From contig OZ038390.1 in NCBI GenBank assembly GCA_964036045.1, positions 3,608,517 to 3,672,516 of the forward strand: a DNA stretch of 64,000 bases, given 5' to 3'. Position numbers and translations under genes: made by a program. Shown in pieces: positions 1 to 8,995 of this stretch. Every line of letters starts with the position of its first letter. Position 1 is the stretch's first letter. Under the pieces are notes generated by a model. It was not told the origin of the DNA. It saw only the letters and a program-made list of their open reading frames with translations, and made no database searches. This DNA is from Eutreptiella sp. 'Long Island Sound 2002' (taxonomy: Eukaryota; Euglenozoa; Euglenophyceae; Eutreptiales; Eutreptiaceae).

Positions 1-79
1 CCCTTCTTCCACAACCGACGCCCCCTAGCGGAGCCCCTGCAGCCAAGGGCCCCAGCTAGGGCGGTCGCAGGATGGTGAC

Positions 80-1273
80 GTGGGAAGCGCCGAACCATCC
101 CAGTCGGGAGTCGATAAGCACAAAGGGACTGCCGCGGGCGGAAGGCCCGGTCCGGCACCCAGTCGCGGAGGCGGGGTGAGGGCAAGTGAAGGCACGAACC
201 CTTGCACCTGTCCGTCCTTCGCGACCAAGAATGTGTTTGATGTACTTCAGGATCTATCCGAGAGTATCGGAGGATCACCCGGACCGCAGCTGGATGCTGC
301 AGATGGGCAGCCTGAGCCCATTGTCCACGACCTGCACCAGTCGCTTGTTGAGCTTCTGGAACGGCCGGAGATCCTGAGTTTGCACGCCGTGCGCCGTGTC
401 TGTCGCGAGCGGCAGTTGCATCTTAAGGTCCATGCCTTATGCGGGGAATTGGAAAAGGTTTTCGACGTGTTGGTCGACACGGGAGCTCAAGTCAGCTTGG
501 TCAAGGCTGGCCTACTTTCACCAGAGTGTCTGACCGACAGTCGGAAACCTGTCAGGCTGAAGGTGGCGAACGGCCAGTACATGGTGGGAGGCACGAAGGA
601 AGCGGCCATTGGGCTGCAGTTCGTGAACCATCGTGAGCTGAGCCGCCCAGACCTCGGCAAGGAAATCCTCCTGCACGGTCGCTTCTACGAGGCCGAGATG
701 GACTGGGACATGATCGTTGGGTACTACTTCATGATGGAGACGGACTCCGGCGTTCTCCCGGCCCAGGCCTCCATGACCCTGTACCAGGACGACCAGCTCT
801 TGTGGCTCTCGTCACCTGAGCACCATGTGGAATGCCAATGGATCCACCCCGAACGCAATCAGCTCGAAGTGGCCGCGCTGGACACTGAGCCAACTGGTCC
901 TGCAAACCAGGAGTACGGCGTAATGCCGGAAGTGGCGAGCCGAGTTGTCGCGGACTTGGGAGCTTCAGATCTGGCCCTGGATTCGTTCTTTTCAGGAACC
1001 TCCGCCCATCTTTGGGTTTGTGAGAAGTACTGGAGCGCCCAGGACTCCGCGTGGAAGAAGCACTGGGGTCCGCATCAGGGATTGATGTGGATCCATTGCC
1101 CCCATTGGGACATTCCAAGAGCGATAGCGAAGATTCGCAAGGACCGCTCCAAGGCAGTGCTGGTTGTTCCTATGGGATGCACCGAGGAGGAAAGTACCCG
1201 ACATTGGGTAGCCTCATTGACCAACATGACCTTAAACAAGGTCGTCCTACCGGCTGAAGAGAGTGTCTATTAG
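80..1273 (+). pseudogene. Ty3/gypsy pol fragment: N-terminal linker and aspartic protease
   Basis: This is the first open part of the decayed pol. The protease active-site motif DTGAQVSL is at about residues 133-140, in the context VFDVLVDTGA typical of retropepsins that cleave Gag-Pol. The downstream stretch (RPVRLKVANGQ, then DWDMIVGY) matches the pol of the complete element at 34649-39649 segment for segment. The stop TAG at 1271-1273 falls inside a conserved block: the two sides read ESVY and DAKG, and the other element reads FIDAKG there. It is therefore a premature in-frame stop. The first Met at 80 is only the first available one; the frame is closed just upstream and gag is missing from the window. 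Confidence 0.8.
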
Positions 1274-1291
1274 GACGCTAAGGGACAGCCC

Positions 1292-1930
1292 ATGCCACCC
1301 CAGAGATGGCCAACGGAATTCCACTATGTGGATGGGGGCCTTGATCAGGCCGACACCACGGACTTCGTGTGTGTCAACCGCATCGTAGCGGAGCCTTGGA
1401 GGCAATGCTTTGCGGTTCCCCCTGTTGACATCGGAGAATCGGAAGACCCCCTCACTGAAGAGGAGTTGGATCTGGTTCAGGGGTATATGGATCAGCCCTT
1501 TCACGACTGGGGAAACCAGCGTGAGGGCAAAGGCCAGGACAAAGCCTGGTGGGAAGTGGACTCGATCGTCTCTGGTTCCTATGATGGAGATACCTTCGTA
1601 AGGAGGGTACTGGACCACCTGTCCAGCCAGGACGAGCCAATCGGGGGTAACCCACCCACCTACGGCGATCTATTCCGAGGCAAGACCAGAGATGGCCCTT
1701 TGGGCCACCTGGGAAGACCGCCTGAGCCGAAGACGAGCGGGGTCGCTACCCCTCAAGTAAGCTCCGTGGTCCAAGTGCCCGGAAAAGCCAAGGCGGAGTC
1801 CGATGATTGCCCCAAGATCCAGGCATTGAGGGCCAGGCTGAAGCAGAAGTATGGCGAGACCTTCTTCAGCGGTAAGCCTGTGTTTCCCCACCGGTGCGTG
1901 GACCGTATGGCGAGGCCAAGATACGACTGA
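1292..1930 (+). pseudogene. Ty3/gypsy pol fragment: protease-RT spacer
   Basis: It is in the same frame as the preceding fragment, after the TAG. It encodes the acidic spacer between protease and RT and aligns with the spacer of the complete element. At its end the homology moves to another frame: the conserved segment GEAKIRLKQDPGVYRHRE is read from the frame of the next fragment. A frameshift therefore lies at about 1875-1905, and the terminal residues of this frame up to 1930 are out of frame. Confidence 0.75.
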
Positions 1931-2595
1931 AGCAGGACCCCGGTGTGTATCGACACCGGGAGTTTGCCCTGAGGGGCGAGAGGAAGGAGGCCATGGAGAA
2001 GATCCTCCGTGACTTCATCCAGAGAGGCTGGCTTGAGCCGTGCCACTCCGAGTGGGCCTCTCCGTGCTTCGTCGTCCCCAAGAAGGTTGCCGGTGAGTGG
2101 CGGCTCGTGGTCGACTACCGCGGCCTGAACGCCCAAACGCAGCACGACAGCTATACGCTGCCCCTCATCGAGGACATGCTGCAAAAACAACACCGGCGGA
2201 GGATCTTCATGGTGATTGACCTGAAACATGGTTATCATCAGATGCCTCTCGCCGAGGAGTCCCGTGCCTGCACAGCCATGAGCACCCCACTTGGACCTCT
2301 CCAGTGGAAGGTGATGCCCATGGGCGTTACCAACGGCAATGCGGCTTTTCAGCGGATGCTGGAGAACCTGCTTGAGCCGGTGCGTGACTGTGTGGACCCC
2401 TTCGTGGACGACGTGATCATCGCGTCCGGGGACCCCAGTATGAGCTACGAGGAGCTCCTGGAGGCACATGAGAGGGACGTCACTCGAGTGCTAGACCTTC
2501 TGGTTCGGCACAAACTCACGGGCAGCAGTGACAAGGCCACAATTGCGGTGAGCGAGGTGGTCTTCGCTGGCCACGTAGTTGGGATCGGGCAGTGA
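1894..2595 (+). pseudogene. Ty3/gypsy pol fragment: reverse transcriptase
   Basis: This is the RT finger and palm region. Visible motifs are SEWASPCFVVPKK, WRLVVDYRGLN, IDLKHGYHQMPL and the catalytic box PFVDDVII near 2398-2421, which carries the two adjacent Asp residues that hold metal. It would copy element RNA into cDNA. The fragment ends at TGA 2593-2595 inside the motif GHVVGxGQ; the complete element has Arg in this place, so the stop probably arose from CGA. The frame resumes directly after it. Confidence 0.85.
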
Positions 2596-2613
2596 AAGCC
2601 CATACCTGGCAAG

Positions 2614-5004
2614 GTGGCTGCGATTGAGCACTGGGAAAAGCCCAAGACCGTCTCTGAGCTACGGGCGTATCTGGGGTTCTGCAACTACTACTCGGGGTAT
2701 ATCAAAATGTATGCCGAGTATGCAGCCCCCATGACGACCATGCTCAAGGGCAACCGAGAGGAGACCAAGAAGGGGTCCAAGAAGGCTCTGGTCTGGGATG
2801 CTGATTCCGACCGTGCCTTTGAGGGGATGAAGCAGGCGCTGCTATCCGCAGTGGGTCTGCACCTCGTGGATCCCGACCGAGGGTTCGTCCTGCGCACCGA
2901 CGCTTCCGACTACGCCGTAGGCGCTGTGTTGGAGCAAGTGCTTGACGATGGGAGGCACGTGCCCGTGGCCTTCTGGAGCCGAGTCCTGGCGGAAGGCCAG
3001 AGACGGACGTGGACGCCCCGAGAGAAGGAGGCGTATGCCATCGTCATGGCTCTCAGGAAATGGGCTGGGTATATAGCCCTCCATCCCGTCACCGTCTGCA
3101 CCGACCATCAGAGTCTGCAGTCGTGGCACAAGGAGCACGTGGACACCCCCTCTGGTCCCGCCTCCCGACGGGCAACATGGCATGAGACCTTGGCCAAGTT
3201 CGACCTTACGGTTGTTTATATTCCTCGAAAGGATAACACCGTGGCGGACTGTCTCAGCAGGTGGGCCTATCCCGCCAGCAAGGGCATGACAGACGTGTCT
3301 GCCCATGGCGATGAGGCTGAGACCGCTGAAGCCAAGAGGATCATCGAGATGGAGCGCCTGATGGAGGAGGAGGGTGTAAAATGCTTCGTCGTTATGGCTG
3401 CGGATGCCCCCCTCGGAACGAGGATGGGCAGAGCGGTCAGAGTACTCGCCCCTGATGGAGATGAGTCCGACAAGCACCTCTTCCCTGAGTCTTGCCTCCA
3501 GGACGACTGGACCGACGACTACGCTAAGTCTGAGGCCTTTGCGGCGGAGTATAGGGCTGTGACCGACCCTGATGACGGGCAGAAGTGGCCAAAGGGGCTG
3601 ACTGAGGAAGATGGCAAGCTCTACCGGAATGGTAAGCTGCTAGTACCGGAGTCCCGGGTGCTCGAGCTTTGTGAAGCTTGGCACCACCACATGCTGCACC
3701 CAGGGGTCAAGAAGCAAGCCCTTGACATGCAGCGCCGGTTCGAGATCGACCATATCGTTCTCTACACCGCCATCAAGAAGGTCAGGAAGGGTTGCTCGGT
3801 CTGTCAGGCCTGCAATCCCGATAACCGGAACGTCAAGGGGGAAGCCCAATGGACCCCGGTTCCTGACCAGCCCATGGAGAGCGTAGCCATGGATGTCTTC
3901 TCCATGCCCGAAGTGCACATTGGCAAGGAGACCTTTGACTGTGTGGTTCTCTGTGTGGACCGCCACAGCGGCTACGTTGTAGCCGTTCCGGCACGCAAAA
4001 AGGGGTTGCTTGCCAAGGAAGTGGCAGTCATGATGATTCGTCATTGGCTGACCGTCTTTGACATCCCCCGCACCATTTGCAGTGACCGAGGGCCCCAGTT
4101 TACTGGTGGCTGGTTCAAGGCTATGTGTTCCCTCATGGGAATACGTCACGCCAAGAGCGTCGCCTATCTCAGCCGGTCTAACGGCCGTGCTGAAGTGGCT
4201 GGACGGCAGCTGTTCGAGAAGCTGCGCAAGATCCACATCACCAATCCACGTCGGAACTGGTTTGAGGAGATGTGGCCTGCTCTGAAGGCCCATCATGACA
4301 CCCCCACTCCGGGCGGTTTGTCCCCTCACCAGATTCTGTTCGGCAGGGACCCCCTGGGTAGGGGACTTCCCTTGTCTGGTGATGGCATGGCTATGGATGC
4401 CAAGGAATTCTTCGCGCGGCAAGGGCAAACGGCGCGGGACATCCGCCAGCAGCTCGAGAAGGAGCATGCTGAGCGTCAGAAGTCGGCCCCGAGCTCGACA
4501 GCGCAGAAGTTCAGGGTGGGAGACCCGGTGTGGGTGATCAGACCCCGCCCTATGGGCACCCACCGCACCAAAACCTGGTTCACACCCGGAGAGGTGGTCC
4601 GCAGGATTGGTGAGGACACCTACCGCATCAAGGTGGGTCACGGACAGTTCCGGGAGCGCCACGAGAGTCAACTCCGTGTGCGGGAACCCGACCTCCGTGG
4701 CCAACATGTGTCCCTGAGCTATGCCGCACATGAGGCTGATTCGGATGATGACTATGCTGAGCAGAACGACTATACTGTCGAGAAGATCCTGGCTCAGCGT
4801 CCGAAAGCCTCGGCACCCGGAGGTCTGGAGTTCAAGGTTCGTTGGCGAGGCCATGGGCCGTACCACGATACCTGGGAACCCGTCTCCTCGTTCGTGCCGC
4901 GGGTCAATACTCCCTTCATGGAGTACATCCGCAAGCAGAAGACCAAGATCCATGTTTCGGACTTGGCAGCACTCAGCCGGGCGATTGCAGCCAGGGGTGC
5001 CTGA
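2614..5004 (+). pseudogene. Ty3/gypsy pol fragment: RT thumb, RNase H, integrase, chromodomain
   Basis: It continues the RT frame after the TGA. RNase H follows the RT connection and shows VLRTDASDYAVG, REKEAYAIV, CTDHQSL and DNTVADCLSRW. The integrase has an HHCC zinc domain (HHHMLHPG, then CSVCQAC) and a DDE core (MDVFSMPEV, ICSDRGPQFTGG, and the Glu in SNGRAEVAGRQ). The C-terminus is a chromodomain, with VEKIL near 4774 and FKVRWRGHGPYHDTWEP near 4834-4880. Chromodomains of this group steer integration to modified chromatin. The natural stop is TGA 5002-5004. This 796-residue segment is open, but the protein as a whole is broken upstream. Confidence 0.9.
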
Positions 5005-5274
5005 TCAGCGCCCTGAGCTCTCCCCTGATGCATTTTGAGCGCTTGTGAGGTCGACGGATCGTCCCTTACTTGCTTGCTCTCTCATCTTTCGGTGACCTGC
5101 CATCAGAGTGGCCATATACCCCCCCCTGCTGAATCCAGAGGAGGATGGCCCCTCTCTTTCAATTCTATTTGTCACTCCCCACCTGCTGAATCCTTGGGAA
5201 ACGAGGTAGGGCGACTGACCTTCATATTTTCTGAGCTCTTGGGGCCTTGAAGCCCATACGACGTTGCGCAACGG

Positions 5275-5625
5275 ATGCCGCTGTCATCGGCATTGCGATT
5301 TTTGAGTGTGTGGTCTGGTTCCATGGCACTTGCGGAATCCAGACCAGTTGACGTGTGTCTCGAGACTATATATGGCCTGAACTCAGGCGTTTTCCTGTCC
5401 AACCTCCTGCATTTGCCTTATCCTGACCGTGGCGTGGTTTGGCGCTCTATCCAGAGTGTGTTTACACGCCTTTTACCCCGCTTATTGCTTGTTTTTCTAC
5501 GCCCCCCCAGGATATGTGCATCTGTATGTCAGCCCATCACTGAAGTGTGGACTGTTTTCCCCCCCGATGGGTTGCGAATCGACTACGAAGGCGCCCTGAG
5601 TCGCCGTTTACATGTTCTTACATAG
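5275..5625 (+). CDS. Hypothetical ORF in the 3' region of the chromovirus
   Basis: A 116-codon open frame lies downstream of pol. The middle of the protein (VCLETIYGLNSGVFLS, then WRSIQSVFTRLLPR) also occurs in copy 2 at 19988-20194 on the - strand, with about one difference in eight residues. In copy 2 a small indel closes the frame after RICASVC. A hydrophobic Leu-rich patch (LLPRLLLVFL) is present, but no domain is recognised. The similarity could simply reflect nucleotide identity between the copies. Whether the protein is made is unknown. Confidence 0.3.
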   Translation: MPLSSALRFLSVWSGSMALAESRPVDVCLETIYGLNSGVFLSNLLHLPYPDRGVVWRSIQSVFTRLLPRLLLVFLRPPRICASVCQPITEVWTVFPPDGLRIDYEGALSRRLHVLT

Positions 5626-5919
5626 GGTCCAGCTTGGACCAGTACCTAATTACAGATTCTTCTGTTTGAGTGCCCGTATTACTGTGTGCCCTATTCGCTG
5701 TGATGTGTGGAGATCCTGATGGCGCCAGGCGGGAGGCCCAGTTGCCTGACTACACTCCCAGCGGTCCGCCACTGTCAGTCCCAGTGTGAGCCTACCGACT
5801 CGCAGACGCACTTGCAGTCGGATGGCGGCCTCCGGTGCTCCTGACCTCGGTCAGTCTGCCTGGGAAACTGGTGGTTTGAGGAGTCGACGCCTCCGCCCAC
5901 ACTGCATGAGGACTCCCTC

Positions 5920-6378
5920 ATGTATGGCCTTCGTGGTAATAGGGCGAGGGAAAAGACGGCCTTGATGCCCGATCCCTTAAGGAGGAGCTCGTTCGGCTGT
6001 ACCACTCTGGACTCGCGTCGTATGGATATGGACATGGTGCGCCCGAGGAAGGACCCGTGGGGACTCTCCCCAGTTGGCGGGCCTTTGGAAGCTTGGGGTA
6101 GCCTGATGGATCTTTGTGGTCGCTCTCGACCTGTGGGACCACCTCGATCGTCGTCTGTCGCCTATGTTGGCCGTGTATGCCACTGCCACTGTGGTGGTGA
6201 CCGTAGCAGCCGGCACCCGGTGCGCCTGGTATGGGTTAACGGGTCCTTTGGATGCCGAACAATCGCCGCCAGGACCTGGGACTTGATACTTGATACTATA
6301 CCTGCAGTTACTATCAACTACAGCATCATACCTGTTTTACTGTGGGATTTGGGCGATCTAACCTGGGAATCAGCCTGA
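5920..6378 (+). CDS. Hypothetical ORF next to the polypurine tract, retained in copy 2
   Basis: A 152-codon open frame ends just before the LTR. Its C-terminal two thirds (from MDMVRPRKDPWGLSP on) recur as an open frame in copy 2 at 19173-19484 on the - strand, with scattered substitutions. The segment VCHCHCG contributes three close cysteines. Lying downstream of pol, it occupies the place where some LTR elements carry an extra or env-like gene, but no signal peptide, transmembrane segment or known motif is visible. Function unknown. Confidence 0.35.
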   Translation: MYGLRGNRAREKTALMPDPLRRSSFGCTTLDSRRMDMDMVRPRKDPWGLSPVGGPLEAWGSLMDLCGRSRPVGPPRSSSVAYVGRVCHCHCGGDRSSRHPVRLVWVNGSFGCRTIAARTWDLILDTIPAVTINYSIIPVLLWDLGDLTWESA

Positions 6379-6386
6379 AGTGAGGA
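6377..6386 (+). promoter_or_regulatory. Putative polypurine tract of copy 1
   Basis: The sequence GAAGTGAGGA lies directly before the LTR start TGTGACACCC. The same sequence precedes the LTR start of copy 2 (19122-19131, - strand). It is purine-rich with one T, as expected for the plus-strand primer. Confidence 0.5.
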
Positions 6387-6465
6387 TGTGACACCCCCCC
6401 CTTCAGGGGATGGTCCTGGGTACCCAGAACCCCATGGCTAGGTTAGGGCATACAACCGGTCTCCG
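6387..6465 (+). repeat. 3' LTR of copy 1, first 79 bp, cut by LINE-A
   Basis: It starts TGTGACACCC. About the first 37 bp match the LTR start of copy 2 (19085-19121, inverted). The LTR is interrupted after AACCGGTCTCCG (6454-6465), and the same 12 bases reopen it at 16101-16112. Together with 16113-18978 the LTR is about 2.95 kb. Confidence 0.75.
6454..6465. repeat. Target-site duplication of LINE-A, left copy
   Basis: AACCGGTCTCCG here is repeated exactly at 16101-16112, directly after the poly(A) of LINE-A. Its first two A bases may belong to the tail, so the duplication is 10-12 bp. It fixes the 5' end of LINE-A at 6466. Confidence 0.75.
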
Positions 6466-6709
6466 TGTGGCGATTCCTAGCGAAGGTGTGCGGGTAGCCT
6501 TCTGCTCAGAATTACAAAAAGCCACTTTCTATAAATTCCCGGAATTTGCTTTCACCTTCATCATTTCCTGCATGAACTGCTGACCACGCTGATCACCGAT
6601 TTATCATCTGTCGATTTCGCCGAGATCCGAACTCCACAGTCATATACCAGACGACGCGTTTCAAGTCATCTGTGAATCCCAATATCATAAGTGATCATAT
6701 TCAATCAGC

Positions 6710-8995
6710 ATGGGCAAAGGAAAAGAACGAGCAGGACCAAAAGCGAGCGGCCATGTTAAAGATCGCATTGACCGCATCGAGAATGAGGTGAAAACAAGCA
6801 ACGAAATTGGTCAAGTTCGAGGTAATCAACAATTAAACGAAAGGCGACGAACCCAAGGTCAATTTCAAAATGAAATGGAACGTGTCGAACAACAACCTTC
6901 CAAAGAAGATGAACGAGATCAACAAAGCCCCAATAAAACCAAGAACTCACAAGAACATGAAGGAAATCCGACGACTCCGAACAAGCATCGAACTCCTCAA
7001 CGTTCTCAAAAATCTCCAAATGGGAAACAAAAGACTCCAAGTAATAGTGGGCCTTCAAACTCTCAGGATATTCCTTCAAGCTCAACCCAATCCCAACCTT
7101 CTCACTCATCGCCCTCATCCAGTTCTTCTCTTGTTCCTACCCTTAACCCACCTAAAGATTCAACACCCAAAGGTAAATACTCCACTCCCTCATCCAAAAT
7201 CCCCACCGACAAAACCTCACTTCGCAAACTACTACACTCCAACAAGGCTCCACAAATTTTCGACTTTTCACCACAAGGCAACACACAAGCCTTTTCTTCA
7301 CGCCAACACTCCATTCCCCCGGAAATCATAGCCGAAGAGTGGAACTCTTCCGAAGGCTTTGAAGTCGGCATTTTTATGACCGACACACAACACATTTTTG
7401 GAGATTCTTACACCCCCCTCCTCTCCACTTCGACCACAAAACAAAAAGAGGCTCTCCAACACGCCAAATATATCTCTTGCGGAGATGGTTTTGACCAAGA
7501 CAACCTCTCTCTTGTCCTATCCACATCCGCCACACGCACTTTTCTCGCCACCCCACTTTGCACCGACATTTTTGATCAAGACGCCGAACACAATACCTAC
7601 AACCACGTCCTCACCCTCTTTGAATCCGTCCACGACCTCGCATCCAAACAAATTTTCTTGAAAGGAAAAATCTTTCTTCCGGTACTCGACGCAAGCCTCT
7701 CCCCCGCCGACACCATCATATGGGACTACCGTCCAATTTTGCAAAAGTTCACAAGATACCTAGACAACATTTCCTACATCGACACTTACAAACCTTTCAT
7801 TCATGACAACAACAACATCTTTTCTTCAACTCCCATCAAACAAGCCACATTCAACAACACCAGCGGCATGATGATCATCACCATTGACACATCCAAAACA
7901 TACTCTTACCAACCTCCACCACGCACCCCAAAGGACCCCGCCACCACTCGATTAAGAGTTGACATCTTGAAAAAGCAACTCAACGATGGTAGCCGGGAAA
8001 GTGCCTACGACTTCATCAATAGGTCACTCCAAGGCAAAATGCATGAAAAGGCATCAATTGCCTCCTCAACGGCCGATTTTCAACGAGCGGCCTTCCACAA
8101 ACGCCCTTCCCCCATCTCCAAACACCCTCAAGGTGACCAAGACCACGAGTACTTCCGTTTCGACATAGATTGTCACACGGAAGAGGTCGAGGAACTAGCA
8201 ACCACACTCCAACAACAACACCCTCTCACATCTCAATCACCAACAATCATTGCATTCCCCTTTGATCTTGCTACCCACCCCGACACCTTTGTTGCCACGC
8301 TTCGTAGAGGACACCCTGCCGCTCCACCACTTGAACTCCTCAACCAACTAACGAGCATCCCAAGAATTGATGAATTTTTGAAATTCGCGATGGTCCGAAC
8401 CAAATATTCCATTCTTTTCCACGTAGACTCCGAATGCATCCCTTCTCCCACCAACTCAGAAATAGGCCGACTCCATTGGTTGAACCAATTGCTTTGGGAT
8501 GCAGGTCTTGTATTGCTATACCCCAATGGGAAATACACTCCCAACCCCCGCATTCAGCAAGCCAACTCTCAACCCAAAAAGCACATCCTCACCTCTTCCA
8601 AGGCCGTAGTCGCCGAAGCACCAGCCGCAACCACTCACATTTCCCTCGCCAAAGCAGCGGCTATCTTCGGCGAAATTGAAAAAATCATTCCACTCCATTT
8701 CTCGTCCATGTCAATTGGAACATCACTCCATTACGAGATCACCTATACCAACAACGACTCTCCAATCATTGCACATGGTCAAGAAATCACTGGGATCAAT
8801 TTTTCTCAAGGTCAGAACATCAATCTCCAAAAACAACAACATCTAATTCACAACAAACGCCTCACCACCGACCAAGAGCACATCCATGAATGGTCTGTCA
8901 TTGAACAGCTCGGAGCTGACTTGGGAGCCAAGAGTCATAAAAATCAACTTCTCACCAATAAACCTCCCAATGCTAAATACACGAAGCGAAAGTGA
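6710..8995 (+). CDS. LINE-A ORF1 protein, novel type
   Basis: A 761-residue protein starts at the first ATG after the 5' UTR. Residues 1-80 are highly charged and predicted helical (DRIDRIENEVKT, RRRTQGQFQNEMERVEQQ); 80-170 are Ser/Pro/Thr-rich and basic; the remainder looks globular. No CCHC knuckles are present. Residues about 640-710 (SLAKAAAIFGEIEK, then YEITYTNNDS) resemble a stretch of LINE-B ORF1 before its AlkB domain (SLFDIQTAAGLLGPFTRF, then YSVTYEKLQSAQIA), which suggests a shared fold, perhaps RRM-like. By analogy with other LINEs it should bind element RNA in the RNP. It lacks the AlkB domain of LINE-B. Confidence 0.75.
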   Translation: MGKGKERAGPKASGHVKDRIDRIENEVKTSNEIGQVRGNQQLNERRRTQGQFQNEMERVEQQPSKEDERDQQSPNKTKNSQEHEGNPTTPNKHRTPQRSQKSPNGKQKTPSNSGPSNSQDIPSSSTQSQPSHSSPSSSSSLVPTLNPPKDSTPKGKYSTPSSKIPTDKTSLRKLLHSNKAPQIFDFSPQGNTQAFSSRQHSIPPEIIAEEWNSSEGFEVGIFMTDTQHIFGDSYTPLLSTSTTKQKEALQHAKYISCGDGFDQDNLSLVLSTSATRTFLATPLCTDIFDQDAEHNTYNHVLTLFESVHDLASKQIFLKGKIFLPVLDASLSPADTIIWDYRPILQKFTRYLDNISYIDTYKPFIHDNNNIFSSTPIKQATFNNTSGMMIITIDTSKTYSYQPPPRTPKDPATTRLRVDILKKQLNDGSRESAYDFINRSLQGKMHEKASIASSTADFQRAAFHKRPSPISKHPQGDQDHEYFRFDIDCHTEEVEELATTLQQQHPLTSQSPTIIAFPFDLATHPDTFVATLRRGHPAAPPLELLNQLTSIPRIDEFLKFAMVRTKYSILFHVDSECIPSPTNSEIGRLHWLNQLLWDAGLVLLYPNGKYTPNPRIQQANSQPKKHILTSSKAVVAEAPAATTHISLAKAAAIFGEIEKIIPLHFSSMSIGTSLHYEITYTNNDSPIIAHGQEITGINFSQGQNINLQKQQHLIHNKRLTTDQEHIHEWSVIEQLGADLGAKSHKNQLLTNKPPNAKYTKRK

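Larger units (their letters stand above)
5005..6386 (+). other. Long 3' region between pol and the 3' LTR of copy 1
   Basis: About 1.38 kb separates the pol stop from the 3' LTR, against about 270 bp in the complete element of the other family. The whole stretch recurs in inverted orientation in copy 2 (19122-20515), so it belongs to the element and is not flanking DNA. It contains a TATA-like run (ACTATATATGG near 5366) and two small open frames that are largely retained in copy 2. No known domain was recognised. Confidence 0.7.

Noticed and set aside
3640-4953. A 437-codon open frame on the - strand opposite chromovirus pol, with similar frames opposite the other pol copies (28817-29638, 34490-35296, 39437-40837)
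   Set aside because: These are antisense shadows of strongly coding pol and gag sequence. They recur only because the sense sequence does, and no domain is present.
5361-5375. TATA box for a host gene (ACTATATATGG)
   Set aside because: It lies in the element's 3' region and is conserved in copy 2. No host gene follows.
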